Shown piece by piece: positions 1-9,464 of a stretch of 64,000 nucleotides of DNA. The first letter of the stretch is position 1. Each line of letters starts with the position of its first letter. The notes under the pieces were generated by a model that saw nothing but the letters and a program-made list of their open reading frames with translations, searched no databases and was not told the DNA's origin. Origin of the DNA: Clostridia bacterium (GTDB lineage: Bacteria; Bacillota_A; Clostridia; Monoglobales; Monoglobaceae); NCBI GenBank assembly GCA_017436135.1, contig JAFSDQ010000015.1, positions 77,517 to 141,516 on the forward strand, given 5' to 3'. The translations under genes and the position numbers were made by a program.

Positions 1-251
1 AACATTGCCGGTTCCAGCTTAAGTCTGATTGATTGACTTTGGGGCATATAAATTGCCTCGGTCACATTTACCTCTTCCCCTGTGCTGTCTGTAACCGAAA
101 AGTTTGCGGATTTTGCAGTATGCGGAAGAAGCTGCTTTGGCAAAGCCACGCTTACACTATACTCCTGCATACCCTGACTATAGACTTGCTTAAAGACAGG
201 AGGCCTTAAACAACGGCCGTACATTTGAGACGCTGTCCCAAACGAATAATT
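1..251 (-). CDS. Partial coding frame, Ig-like domain, continues off the left edge
   Basis: On the minus strand an open frame runs from about 251 to the window edge without a stop. It is one register away from the end of the LamG protein that terminates at 190. From about 210 down it reads as a plausible beta-sandwich segment (PPVFKQVYSQGMQEYSVSVA, later ANFSVTDSTGEEVNV), which resembles SbsA/Big-type bacterial Ig-like domains. The only nearby ATG (minus strand, inside the overlap) has no signal peptide after it and no clear ribosome binding site. I therefore infer that this is the displaced C-terminal part of the upstream secreted protein rather than a separate gene. A separate overlapping gene cannot be excluded because the rest lies outside the window. 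Confidence 0.55.
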
Positions 252-2415
252 TTACATCATCAATACCACCTGCAGTTATACCGCTAATTGCACTTGCAGA
301 AATTGTAGCAGTATCTGTTTCAGTATCAACAGATGTTGTAACAATCTTGCATTTTACAAGCTCGTTTCCTTTATATACTGCCAAAACTGCAAAAGGAGCA
401 TTTTCTGAAGTATATTCTTCTATTTCAAGTGCCTCAACTTTTACCTCTGTTGCAGCTGCAATATTAAGGCTTGTAAGAGCTTCATCTGCCTGATTTGTAA
501 ATTCTGCACCCAACTCCCCGGGGTTGAATATGCGAAGTCCGCTCTTATATAGCTTACTTACATCTGTTGCATTAAGCTCACCTGCATATAGGGAGAATGT
601 AGCAATATCACCATGGAAAGCAGAGTTTCCAACACCGCCTACAGTACCGCCTATTGCAAGATAGTCAGCTGTATTGTGATTGGCTCTGCCTTCATAGGCA
701 AGCTGTGAATAATCATATCTCTCCATCGCATTCACGCTACCCTCTGCATATAACACACCATCTACATACAATTTGTGTGACCATGTTCCGTTATTTGGAT
801 ATGTCTCTGTGGGTTTTGATGTCCATGTTCTTGTTACAGCATAGTGATGCCACTGTCCATCATGGGCAGAAAGGTCAGCGAGGGTCGCCTTTTCTCCTCT
901 GTCCGTTTTATTGGAGAATACCATCGTACCATAGCTGGGGGTTTCATCTGCAAATGCACCTGTTTCAAACTGCACTCTGTAGGCATCTTTTACTGCAGTT
1001 GAGCCACTAATTGTGTTTACAAACTTGGGATGTCTGCCTACACTGAAGAGCGCCATTCTCTCGCTTGAATTAAGCGTGCCCGTTGCGTCTGCGTTTACAG
1101 TATAGTCAGGGCGTACCCATGCCTCAACGGTTATATTCTCTTCGTCACTAATCTCATAATCATTCAAACGAACTGTCACCTGGGCTGTGGGGTTCAACAA
1201 GTTGCCCGTGGTTGCATCAAGAGAAGCAAATCTCAAGAACTCTACACCGTCTTCCACCATACGCGTAGGCAGAGTATAAGAACCACTGAGAGAGTTATCC
1301 AGCATAACACCTGCAGATGTTGAATCAGCAGTTGCAGCAACGCCTGTTCCGTCATCTTTGATATCCATACTGAATACCTTTCTGCCGTTTGCAGGGAAGT
1401 ATGTATCCCGTGCCGCCTCGTAGTTTGACCTTACTGTTGCCTCGGGCAATACTCCGTCATACATCTTAAAGGTGGAGATATCGCCACGGAAAGCCTCTGC
1501 AGAATTGGTATAACCGCCAATACATAAGTGATTCATGGGATTGCCCGGCGTTCCTGTTGTGATAACCGATCTTGTTGATGTAGCACCTGTCTTTGAACCT
1601 CTGTACGCGCCGTTTATATAGAGCTTATTCGTCCAAGTTCCCGTGGTTTCTGTGACAGCCGTCCATTCTCTTGTTATAACAAGATGCATCCATGTATTGT
1701 CAAACTCATCCATATAACCGTTAATCGGATCAGTAGTATCACCTGATGCGGTCACGCTGTAGAATGAATTTTGATCATTAGCATCTGCGTTCTGGTTATC
1801 ATTGTCAAATCTCGGTCCACCGTAGGAAGTATTTCTCACCATCCAGTTAAATTCAAACAAATTCTTGTGAGGGTTAACATCATCTATACCTCTTGCGCTA
1901 CCAAAGCTGAATACTCTGTTATAGTCACCCTTCTGCCCTGTAACACGAGTATCTCTTACAGGTCTGATCCAGGTTTCAAAGGTCAACGCATCCTTATTTG
2001 CGATATCAAGGCTATGAGCCATAGGTACAACTATACGTGAGTCTTCCTTGGTATATGAGTATGTTCCTGTACCTACTTTTTCTCCCGTAACTTCATCCGT
2101 AGCAGTATTCTCAAGAACATCACGGGCAAAGGTCAGGTATTTAACCGAGCCCTCCTGGTGATAAACAGGCGGGTCTGTGTGTCCAGATGTAATACTCTCA
2201 ATCGACAATGACGAGCCGGATTGGAGATTCCCCTGTGTAGCCGCCGTTGCCGCTACGGTTGTAGTTGTACCATTTACACCTTCACCTTCTACACCCGAAA
2301 TTGCCAATTCGAACAACAACGTAGGAGCAGCAGCTTCCGTTGCCCATACCATTCCAATTGGAAGCAATGACATAAGCATACAAATTGCTATTATTATTGC
2401 TACACTCTTTTTCAT
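190..2415 (-). CDS. Secreted protein with two LamG/concanavalin A-like domains
   Basis: The 741-residue product starts with a signal peptide (positively charged MKKS, hydrophobic core, cleavage near ATEA at residue 25). Two similar concanavalin A-like (LamG) lectin units follow, roughly residues 75-335 and 345-630. Each has the pattern 'dis-L-DI..., WIRP, ...HLVITREWT/HYAVTRTWT, LYINGAYRG/LYVDGVLYA, GDI-TF-(M/L)Y-G' seen in secreted LamG proteins. A C-terminal module of about 100 residues ends in VWDSVSN. It has no SLH domain, so anchoring is unclear. It is the last complete gene of the surface cluster and is separated from the preceding gene by a 226-bp gap holding an inverted-repeat element. 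The stop at 190 comes just after a frame that stays open in another register, so the true product may be longer. Carbohydrate binding is inferred from the fold; no catalytic residues are evident. Confidence 0.8.
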   Translation of the reverse strand: MKKSVAIIIAICMLMSLLPIGMVWATEAAAPTLLFELAISGVEGEGVNGTTTTVAATAATQGNLQSGSSLSIESITSGHTDPPVYHQEGSVKYLTFARDVLENTATDEVTGEKVGTGTYSYTKEDSRIVVPMAHSLDIANKDALTFETWIRPVRDTRVTGQKGDYNRVFSFGSARGIDDVNPHKNLFEFNWMVRNTSYGGPRFDNDNQNADANDQNSFYSVTASGDTTDPINGYMDEFDNTWMHLVITREWTAVTETTGTWTNKLYINGAYRGSKTGATSTRSVITTGTPGNPMNHLCIGGYTNSAEAFRGDISTFKMYDGVLPEATVRSNYEAARDTYFPANGRKVFSMDIKDDGTGVAATADSTSAGVMLDNSLSGSYTLPTRMVEDGVEFLRFASLDATTGNLLNPTAQVTVRLNDYEISDEENITVEAWVRPDYTVNADATGTLNSSERMALFSVGRHPKFVNTISGSTAVKDAYRVQFETGAFADETPSYGTMVFSNKTDRGEKATLADLSAHDGQWHHYAVTRTWTSKPTETYPNNGTWSHKLYVDGVLYAEGSVNAMERYDYSQLAYEGRANHNTADYLAIGGTVGGVGNSAFHGDIATFSLYAGELNATDVSKLYKSGLRIFNPGELGAEFTNQADEALTSLNIAAATEVKVEALEIEEYTSENAPFAVLAVYKGNELVKCKIVTTSVDTETDTATISASAISGITAGGIDDVKLFVWDSVSNVRPLFKASCL

Positions 2416-2457
2416 AATAATTCCTCCTTTAGAAATTATAGATTTTAATCCCTTGCA

Positions 2458-2582
2458 AAATGGCTGAAATGGGCTGCCCCGACCTTCACCTCTGCAGAAC
2501 GGATAAATCCGTTCTATGCCACCTCATCCGTCAGCGGTGAATGAGGTGTACATTTTCCCGAGGCATCCCGTTTCAGCCATTT
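2458..2582. repeat. Structured inverted-repeat element upstream of the LamG gene
   Basis: Terminal arms AAATGGCTGAAA (2458-2469) and TTTCAGCCATTT (2571-2582) are perfect inverted repeats, and pairing extends through a GGG/CCC step. Two further hairpins lie inside: AGAACGGA/TCCGTTCT around 2496-2515 and ACCTCAT/ATGAGGT around 2520-2547. The element sits in the 5' leader of the LamG gene transcribed on the minus strand. It may be a small non-autonomous repeat, since short palindromes of the CACCTCATCCGTCAGC type are common between genes in Clostridia, or a structured leader RNA. I see no known riboswitch signature. Confidence 0.6.
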
Positions 2583-2641
2583 CACAAATACTTAAAATTA
2601 TATATATTTTAATACTTTTTCTTAATTTATCTGCAAATCCT

Positions 2642-4375
2642 CTATTTGCTTGTCACTATTCTGTATATAATCACTGCAGTTTCTGCCCTTGTTGCATTGT
2701 TAAGGGGGGCAAACAATCCGTTTCCTACACCATTTACTATTCCCTTTGATGCAAAATATCCAACTGCCGTCTTTGCATAATCGCTTATGCTCCCGCTGTC
2801 TGTAAAGCTTATATCGCCTGTTTCATCTGCACCAAGCGCACGATAAAGAATTGTTACCATATCCTGTCTTGTAATGGGTTCTTCGGGATAAAATCTGCCG
2901 CTGTCGTCACCGAGAGCTATACCCTCTTTATAAGCCCTTGCGATATATGTTGCATACCAGCTGTCAGGGGCAACATCCAAAAACGGAGTTTTGTCATAAA
3001 CAGAGCCTACTCCCATAGACTCTACAACCATCTTTATAAATTCCGCTCTTGTTACGTTATTGTTTGGTGCAAAGGTACCATCAGGATTTCCGTTTACAAC
3101 CTTTTTCTCATAGAGAAATTCTATTGCATTCTTTGCCCATGGCACATCATCAATATCCGAGAAAGTAGGAATCTCTTCTGTTTCGTCACTTGGAAGAACT
3201 ACGGGTCTTGCCCCTGTAGAGCCGTTATTTCTGTCAGATGGCACCCTATCGACTCCTCCTGTTGAGACGCCACCCTTTTTTTCTTCTATCAGTCTGTTGA
3301 ATTCAGAAACTGCCGCCTTGCATGTTTCAAAGTCTCCTCCGCGCAGAGAGCCGATTACCTCTTTATCCTTTCCGTTCTTCAGGTTCCGGTAATCGCTCCA
3401 GTTTATTTCCCAGCCTTCGCCCTTGAAATATTCATCGGAGAAGTTTTTGAATATTTTTTCTACCTTGCTGTCTGTGCCAATTTTAATCTGCGTTAAAAGC
3501 ACACTGTCGCAGATATATGCTTTTATCTCTGCTATAGTCTTTTTTCCGTCAAATTCGGCAAGTCTTTCGATTAGCTCCCCTTCGTCTATAACCTCATAGA
3601 GCTCCCTGGCAATGCTCGGGGTGTCGTCTGCGTCTTCTTCTACCTCAAAGCCAAAGTCTTTATAGTATGTATCGTACCAAGTCTGCCAATCGTCGCTATC
3701 TTTTATAACCATAAACTTTGCCCCTGCCACTGCCCCGTCATACTTTTCCTTGACATAATCCATTGCTTCAATGATGCCTTCCTCGTCATCGGCTGCAGGC
3801 ACTGTGTAGGTTGCGTCGTTCTTCATAAGATACTCAAACTCCAAAGCCCCGTCTGCCTTGTCTTTGATTGAGTTATAGCCGCTTACATCTACCCCCAGAA
3901 TTTGTGCGTTTCTCGGAACACCAACAACACTTCCCATAGTTGCAGTGTCGCTGCTTGCGGCATCACGGACAGCTTCAAGCAATGCTACTCTCTGCTCCAG
4001 ACTGCCGTATGAAAATGTAGTGGTATACTTCGAGAGCTTTGCTCCCGAAATCTCCAGGGTGTAGTCAGCACCGGCAATTTCCGGCATTTTTATTTCACCA
4101 AAGTCAAACCGTACAACATTTCCGACCAATTTAGTGCTTGTAAAATCAACCATCACATCTGCGTCGGGGTCTGCCGTTGTATCTATCAACCTGAAAATAA
4201 GCGTTGCATTTGCTCTTGATGAGCTGACTGCCCCCTCGACCCTTATGGAATGCTCCCTCGCGTTATATACTATGTTCACATCCGATATTGTACCAAGCTC
4301 CGCATCTGCAAAAACGAGGCTCATTCCACAGGATAACGCAAGCGCCAATAAAATTGCTAATATTCTCTTTATCAT
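2642..4375 (-). CDS. Secreted protein with three C-terminal SLH domains
   Basis: The 577-residue product has a signal peptide (MIKRILAILLALALSCGMSL, cleavage near residue 23-25). An N-terminal beta-rich region that I cannot assign covers residues 25-130, followed by a helical region to about 370. Three S-layer homology domains occupy residues 405-577, each with the typical FxDI/V...WA/Y...I, G...GxFxPxxxxTRAE pattern (for example NVTRAEFIKMVVESMG). SLH triplets bind pyruvylated secondary cell-wall polymers non-covalently, so this protein is expected at the outer cell surface. It sits 14 bp downstream of the 1077-residue SLH protein on the same strand, consistent with one transcript. The middle region was not recognised, and it could be a cohesin-like or structural spacer. 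Confidence 0.82.
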   Translation of the reverse strand: MIKRILAILLALALSCGMSLVFADAELGTISDVNIVYNAREHSIRVEGAVSSSRANATLIFRLIDTTADPDADVMVDFTSTKLVGNVVRFDFGEIKMPEIAGADYTLEISGAKLSKYTTTFSYGSLEQRVALLEAVRDAASSDTATMGSVVGVPRNAQILGVDVSGYNSIKDKADGALEFEYLMKNDATYTVPAADDEEGIIEAMDYVKEKYDGAVAGAKFMVIKDSDDWQTWYDTYYKDFGFEVEEDADDTPSIARELYEVIDEGELIERLAEFDGKKTIAEIKAYICDSVLLTQIKIGTDSKVEKIFKNFSDEYFKGEGWEINWSDYRNLKNGKDKEVIGSLRGGDFETCKAAVSEFNRLIEEKKGGVSTGGVDRVPSDRNNGSTGARPVVLPSDETEEIPTFSDIDDVPWAKNAIEFLYEKKVVNGNPDGTFAPNNNVTRAEFIKMVVESMGVGSVYDKTPFLDVAPDSWYATYIARAYKEGIALGDDSGRFYPEEPITRQDMVTILYRALGADETGDISFTDSGSISDYAKTAVGYFASKGIVNGVGNGLFAPLNNATRAETAVIIYRIVTSK

Positions 4376-4389
4376 ATTTTATACCTCCG

Positions 4390-7300
4390 TTATCTCACAA
4401 TATCCTTGTATATTATAATGGTCTGAACCTGTCCGCCGCTATAAAATACATACACATAATCGCCTACAGAAATATTATCTATTGCCGCCTTTTCAACAAA
4501 ATACTTATCTTCAACCTGCCTCTTGTCTACAAGGCAAACATTTCCTGTAAGGGGTGCAACCTCTTGAGTCTTTGTCGTTCCGTCATCAACCTCAACTGTG
4601 ATATAGCTCTCGTTCCTGTCTGCAACCTTACCCAGTATACCCTTTGTATGCTGCGAGTTTGCTTCAGGACTACATTCAGGTCTTTTAAAGCTTGCTATAT
4701 ATTTTGTATCATCATTGTTTTTTTCCTTAAGGCTGTCATCTATGGGGTTATCTACACCCTCGCGCGTGTGTGCGCCTCCTTGCAGGAAGTATGTAACCGC
4801 CCTTTGAATGGTTCCGTCAGGAAAAACCTTAAGCCTGAACACATCTCCCGGCTTTGCATATTTCAGCTTCTCTACGCTATTAACTATAGATGTCGCGACG
4901 ACCGCATCGGTATCAACCTCGTACTTTCCTGTTAAATCAAGCTTGTATGTTACCTTTCCGCCGTTATACCAGCCGTGGATAAGAGTTATCGCATCTCCGT
5001 CTTCGTTAAGACCCTCACTTGATGATTCGTAAACAAAATGCGAATTCAGGCTCAACCTGCTTGTGTAGTTAGTCCAAACAAGTATATCTGCTTCCCTTTC
5101 GCTTCCCGTTGTAGAATATATGCCGCCTGCAAACTCATAGTTAGTGCTGTTAAGCACGCTCTCTGCGGGCAAAACAGAGCACGCTGTATCACGGTCATCT
5201 CTTGTTTTTGAACCATAAAAAGCGAACACCTTTGCAGTCGTTTTATTGGCATAGAACAGGAATTTGTTCGAAACCTTGTTAAACAGCATCTGCGAGCTCG
5301 CAACATACATAAATTTATCTGTAGTATTGCTGAGACACTTGAGTAAATCGTCGTGTCCGCCCTCACCAATAGTTTCTGCAGTATCAAGTGCAAACAACTT
5401 ATTTTCGGCATTTATGCGATAACGTACAACCTCTTCCGAAACAATATCCGAAAGTCCGCGGAAGCCGTTTTCAACTCCGTCTGTTAAAACACTCTTGTTG
5501 TCTATCTTTATGCCGTCTGCCGTTACCTTGTCTGCTATATCGTAAATAACCGCCTTTGCATCCATTGTCATTATTTTAATCCGGACATCCTTATCAAATC
5601 CGATATCAGTTGCACTATAGCCCATAAACAAGCCTGTCTGCCATCCTGTCGGGTCGCTTGTTGCCGCTTTTACGATATCACCGTATATATTGAAGTAATA
5701 CAGACTGTTCTGCCCTATTGTTGGCTCTGTTTCGCTGCTCATCGGGATATAATTATGAGAAATCTCACGCCAGACGTCATTTAAATAAATTTCTCCATCC
5801 TCTATCTTGGTAATTTTACCGCTCTCACTTGACTCTGCAACGAACATTCTTATAAGCTTTTTACCGTCTTCGTTCTTACTTTCGTATACAGTTACCACAT
5901 TGCCCACATCAAGCTTTTTAAGCTCAACTGCCTCACCGAGAGCATTCTGGACAAATACATTGTCGTCCGAACTCCACTCTATGCTGTCATTGCTGAAATC
6001 GGCCTTAAACGCGCTAAAATCGGCTGCAATAGACGATATCACATAATCATCATATTCTTCTATTACGATATTCTGACTTCCGTCATTGTTTTCAATAACA
6101 CGAAGCTTACCGATAAAATTATCGAGGTTGTCAATCATATCCTCAAGGGATTTTTCTGCGGCTACGCCATTATAAATAACACGTGAAGAAGCTTTAAAAT
6201 CTATTGTTTCCTCTTTTTCGTCGCCCTTTTCAAAATATGTAATCCCATCATTGTCAAGACTCACTATTTCACATTCTTTTGAAGAAATGTCAATAATCTC
6301 TGTCGAGTCTGCGGGTATAATCGCTTTTATGGTCTTAACTCCATTCTTTACCCGATAATAAAATTCGGAGTCTATTCCCAAAAAACCTCCTGCCGCACTG
6401 TTTCCTACCTTGTAGGTTTCATTGTTTATCCGCACCTCGTTCGTCCCAAGGTCAGTATCAGGAAGGTTAAGAGATGAGAAAGAGTTCGCTGTAACTATTC
6501 CCTCTCCTCTGTATATGTTTTGAGTATCACAAAGTATGCTGTCCAAAGTATCGTAAGTCACATGCTCGTTATAAATACCGTTTGGCACTATACAGTCTGC
6601 CTCTATCGCATTTTTCAAAAGTCTTACCATGCCGCCGCGGCTTAACATCTCATCCTTAAGCGTGCCCTTTACTATGCGCTCTTTTATAGCAGTAGTTATA
6701 TATCCATTCGGGTATCCGCCCGCCTCTTCTGCAATTTTGCGGTATCCGAGAACTCTTACCAAAACCGTAGCCGCATCAATTTCTGTTATAAACTCATTGG
6801 GGGAGAAGGTGTTCTCCGTCGTGCCGTTCATAACACCAACGCCGCCGAGATAGCCTATTGCCAGGGCATTTGGATTTTCTGCATTCACATCCGAAAATTT
6901 TGCCGACTCTACTTTAATGCCATCATCTTCTGTAGAATTTACATCCTTATATATTGCGTAAACTGCACTTGCAAATTCGCCTCTTGTAACGGGCATATTC
7001 TCGTCAAAAACGCTTTCTAATAAGTTAATCATTCCAAGCTGCTGGAGCAAATCTATATCTCTCTTAAACTTCTCATCCGTTATATCAACATAACGACTCT
7101 TTCCCGAATACTCTCTGTAAACCGGCTTTTCTTTGGGCTTGCCAAAGAATTGGAAGCCATAAAAGTTCATAGTCGATGCTGCTGTCGTTATATACACATC
7201 ATGCACACCCGTAACCTTCTGCAGCATTTCTGCAGAGTTGGTTTCGGGTACTGCAAATTCAATCTGGGTAATCGGAACCAAAGCAATAGGGTCGCTGTTT

Positions 7301-7623
7301 GGACTATCAATCATAATCTTAATCATTGACGCATGTCCCGCTCTTGCACCCGCGGTTGCCTCAACTGTTAAAGGCGCCGTTTTTCCAAAATCTATCTTTC
7401 TGTATACAAGATAGCCCTGCGGCCAGATTGAACCTATTCTGTTCGCCATGAACTGCAGGTCTCCTACTCCTGCTATTGAGCTTTCTTTGTCAAGGGTTGT
7501 CGCATCTATATAATTAAATGCATCTGCCGCAAAAGAGCTTGTCGGAATCAAAACCGTCGTCAGGATTATAGAAAAAGCCAGCATAAAAATCAGAAATTTT
7601 TTCATTTTATTTTGTCTTTTCAT
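4390..7623 (-). CDS. Large secreted protein with N-terminal SLH domains
   Basis: The 1077-residue product starts with a signal peptide (core LIFMLAFSIILTTVLIPT, cleavage near residue 33). A carbohydrate-binding-module-like segment follows (about 40-160; IDFGKTAPLTVEATAGA resembles the start of CBM6-type folds). SLH-type repeats lie at about 170-340 (YVDITDEKFKRDIDLLQQLG, FSDVNAENPNALAIGYLGG, with VTRGEF and ITEIDAATVLVRVLG). The remaining 700 residues are beta-rich and unrecognised, ending in VGDYVYVFYSGGQVQTIIIY. The ATG at 7623 is preceded by AGGAGG about 10 bases upstream, inside the end of the preceding gene; an in-frame ATG six codons later is an alternative. The architecture parallels the 756-residue SLH protein at 27,583-29,835. 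It is likely a cell-wall-attached surface protein in the polysaccharide cluster. Confidence 0.78.
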   Translation of the reverse strand: MKRQNKMKKFLIFMLAFSIILTTVLIPTSSFAADAFNYIDATTLDKESSIAGVGDLQFMANRIGSIWPQGYLVYRKIDFGKTAPLTVEATAGARAGHASMIKIMIDSPNSDPIALVPITQIEFAVPETNSAEMLQKVTGVHDVYITTAASTMNFYGFQFFGKPKEKPVYREYSGKSRYVDITDEKFKRDIDLLQQLGMINLLESVFDENMPVTRGEFASAVYAIYKDVNSTEDDGIKVESAKFSDVNAENPNALAIGYLGGVGVMNGTTENTFSPNEFITEIDAATVLVRVLGYRKIAEEAGGYPNGYITTAIKERIVKGTLKDEMLSRGGMVRLLKNAIEADCIVPNGIYNEHVTYDTLDSILCDTQNIYRGEGIVTANSFSSLNLPDTDLGTNEVRINNETYKVGNSAAGGFLGIDSEFYYRVKNGVKTIKAIIPADSTEIIDISSKECEIVSLDNDGITYFEKGDEKEETIDFKASSRVIYNGVAAEKSLEDMIDNLDNFIGKLRVIENNDGSQNIVIEEYDDYVISSIAADFSAFKADFSNDSIEWSSDDNVFVQNALGEAVELKKLDVGNVVTVYESKNEDGKKLIRMFVAESSESGKITKIEDGEIYLNDVWREISHNYIPMSSETEPTIGQNSLYYFNIYGDIVKAATSDPTGWQTGLFMGYSATDIGFDKDVRIKIMTMDAKAVIYDIADKVTADGIKIDNKSVLTDGVENGFRGLSDIVSEEVVRYRINAENKLFALDTAETIGEGGHDDLLKCLSNTTDKFMYVASSQMLFNKVSNKFLFYANKTTAKVFAFYGSKTRDDRDTACSVLPAESVLNSTNYEFAGGIYSTTGSEREADILVWTNYTSRLSLNSHFVYESSSEGLNEDGDAITLIHGWYNGGKVTYKLDLTGKYEVDTDAVVATSIVNSVEKLKYAKPGDVFRLKVFPDGTIQRAVTYFLQGGAHTREGVDNPIDDSLKEKNNDDTKYIASFKRPECSPEANSQHTKGILGKVADRNESYITVEVDDGTTKTQEVAPLTGNVCLVDKRQVEDKYFVEKAAIDNISVGDYVYVFYSGGQVQTIIIYKDIVR

Positions 7624-7641
7624 TTACTCATGCGCCTCCTT

Positions 7642-9402
7642 TCAGTCAAGTATGATTTGTCTGGTAATCGCAACTGCACCCTCGACAGAATCATATTTCC
7701 ATGCAATCGCCTTTATTTTGTAATCCGAGCCATCATCCAAATCTATCCCCGCTGTATTTGCCATAAGCTTTCCTGCTTCAACGTTGGCATCAGGGATAAT
7801 TTTGTTCATTATGCCATCCTTATAAACAATCATTGTCAGAACATAATTACCCTCTCCAACCACAGGAACAGAAATCGTAACCGCATCTGACTTTTCAAGG
7901 GTTTCTGCATATCCTTCTATCTGTACCGAGTCATCAGGTGCTATGCCCTCGAAAAATGCTTCCGTCTTAAATGGGAGGCTGTAAGCCCCAAGCCACTTTC
8001 CGTTTATATCCTTCAGGTCTTTCGAGAACCAAATCTGATAGCTCTCGCCATAATCAAGGACATCGTTAATAGGTATTGTGACTTCTCCTGCATTATATTC
8101 TATAGTCCCTGTATTGAGCTCTTTTAAACCATCTGCGCTCTTGATTTTTACATTCTCTTTGGTTATAAGAGCCGGGTCTACCTCGCCGCTTAAGGTAAAG
8201 CTTATACTGTCGGGTGTCGCTGATACCACCTTTTCATCTGTCTCAAATGCGGGTGTTGCCGCCTCCACATACGGCTTCTTGCTTGCAAGGTACATATCCT
8301 CCACCAGCTCGCTTATATTGTCATCTATGCCGCCCTGATAGAGTCTGAATTCCGCAATATCACCCTTGAAGGCACTTCCGTCTCTACCAAGGTTTGTAAG
8401 ATTTTCGCTGGATGTACTGCCTCCGATTACAAGATGGTTTAGGGGATTAGTTTCGCTTGCCGCAGATGACGGATAATCCCCCTTTGTAACCTCTATACTT
8501 GATTTCACACCTCTGTAGACACCGTCTATATAAATTCTGGATTCCCATTTTCCTTTTCCTGAATCTCCCTGTACCCATTTTCTTGTAATTACCAAATGAG
8601 TCCACTGTCCGTTTATAGACTGTCCGTTTAATTTCTCGTCTATATATCCAACTGCAGGATGGGGGTCAATTTTTGCATCATAGAAACTGAAATATACATC
8701 GCTTCCATCTGTTTTGGGTTGCGGCGTAAATCTGGGTCCGCCGCTTGATGAATTTCTTGTCATCCAGTTAAACTCAACTACAGTAGTTGCCGTAGTTGCG
8801 CCGTACGCTCCTCTTGCGCTTCCCAAAGAGAAAACATCAAAATAATCTCTGTGGTTTGTTGCCGCACCCGCTGCGTTTGCTCTGTTGTCGTTTAAATCTC
8901 TGGTCGGTCTTACCCATGCTTCAAAAATCAAATCCTGATTTGCTATATCAAGAGATTTGTCAAGCGGAACAACCAAACGCGCATTACCTCTGTCGGTCAC
9001 ATAATCGTAGGTTGTTACATCATCATCGTTCTTTGGTCTGCTTGCCGCGAACTTTATATATTTTATGTTTGTATTGTTTTCGCCCGCTTCTTTTCCGTAA
9101 ATCGCAGACGTATCATGAGCATTTGTAATGCCACCCACAAAGAAATCAGAGGAAACACCATCTACTTTTTGTATATACTTATCTGTTTCCCCGCTCGCCT
9201 TTACAAGGGATGTTGCCGCAAGTCTGCCTTCGCTCTCAATATCCGCAATGCTGACTCCGTTTTCTCCGCCGTCTTGTATTTCCATATCGAAAATCAGCTT
9301 GGCAGGTTGACCTTCCGCCACATCGGCTCCTGATGCAACACCAACTGAAAAAAACCATGTCATCAGGCATATTGCCATCAATAAAGCTATTCTTTTCTGC
9401 AT
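7642..9402 (-). CDS. Secreted LamG-like protein with Ig-like domain
   Basis: The 586-residue product has a signal peptide (MQKRIALLMAICLMTWFFSV, cleavage near ASGA). One LamG/concanavalin A-like domain covers about residues 120-370 (LDIANQDLIFEAWVRP, WTHLVITRKWV, SRIYIDGVYRG, FKGDIAEFRLY). An SbsA-type Ig-like domain follows at about 385-480 (SISFTLSGEVDPALITKENV, GESYQIWFSKDLKDING), then a C-terminal beta domain of 100 residues. It is closely related in plan to the 741-residue protein at the left edge and probably arose by duplication. It lies 18 bp upstream of the SLH gene, suggesting co-transcription. A glycan-binding accessory role is inferred from the fold; no catalytic site was seen. 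Confidence 0.8.
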   Translation of the reverse strand: MQKRIALLMAICLMTWFFSVGVASGADVAEGQPAKLIFDMEIQDGGENGVSIADIESEGRLAATSLVKASGETDKYIQKVDGVSSDFFVGGITNAHDTSAIYGKEAGENNTNIKYIKFAASRPKNDDDVTTYDYVTDRGNARLVVPLDKSLDIANQDLIFEAWVRPTRDLNDNRANAAGAATNHRDYFDVFSLGSARGAYGATTATTVVEFNWMTRNSSSGGPRFTPQPKTDGSDVYFSFYDAKIDPHPAVGYIDEKLNGQSINGQWTHLVITRKWVQGDSGKGKWESRIYIDGVYRGVKSSIEVTKGDYPSSAASETNPLNHLVIGGSTSSENLTNLGRDGSAFKGDIAEFRLYQGGIDDNISELVEDMYLASKKPYVEAATPAFETDEKVVSATPDSISFTLSGEVDPALITKENVKIKSADGLKELNTGTIEYNAGEVTIPINDVLDYGESYQIWFSKDLKDINGKWLGAYSLPFKTEAFFEGIAPDDSVQIEGYAETLEKSDAVTISVPVVGEGNYVLTMIVYKDGIMNKIIPDANVEAGKLMANTAGIDLDDGSDYKIKAIAWKYDSVEGAVAITRQIILD

Positions 9403-9464
9403 ATTACTTCCTCCTTATGTATTTGCAATTGCGGGGCAAAAGCCCCACAATCACAAAAGTAAGC

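Noticed and set aside
4288..4935. Long plus-strand frames opposite the SLH and beta-helix genes (for example 215, 358 and 273 codons)
   Set aside because: They lie fully antisense to large genes with strong domain evidence, lack ribosome binding sites and have Cys/Tyr-rich compositions typical of shadow frames.
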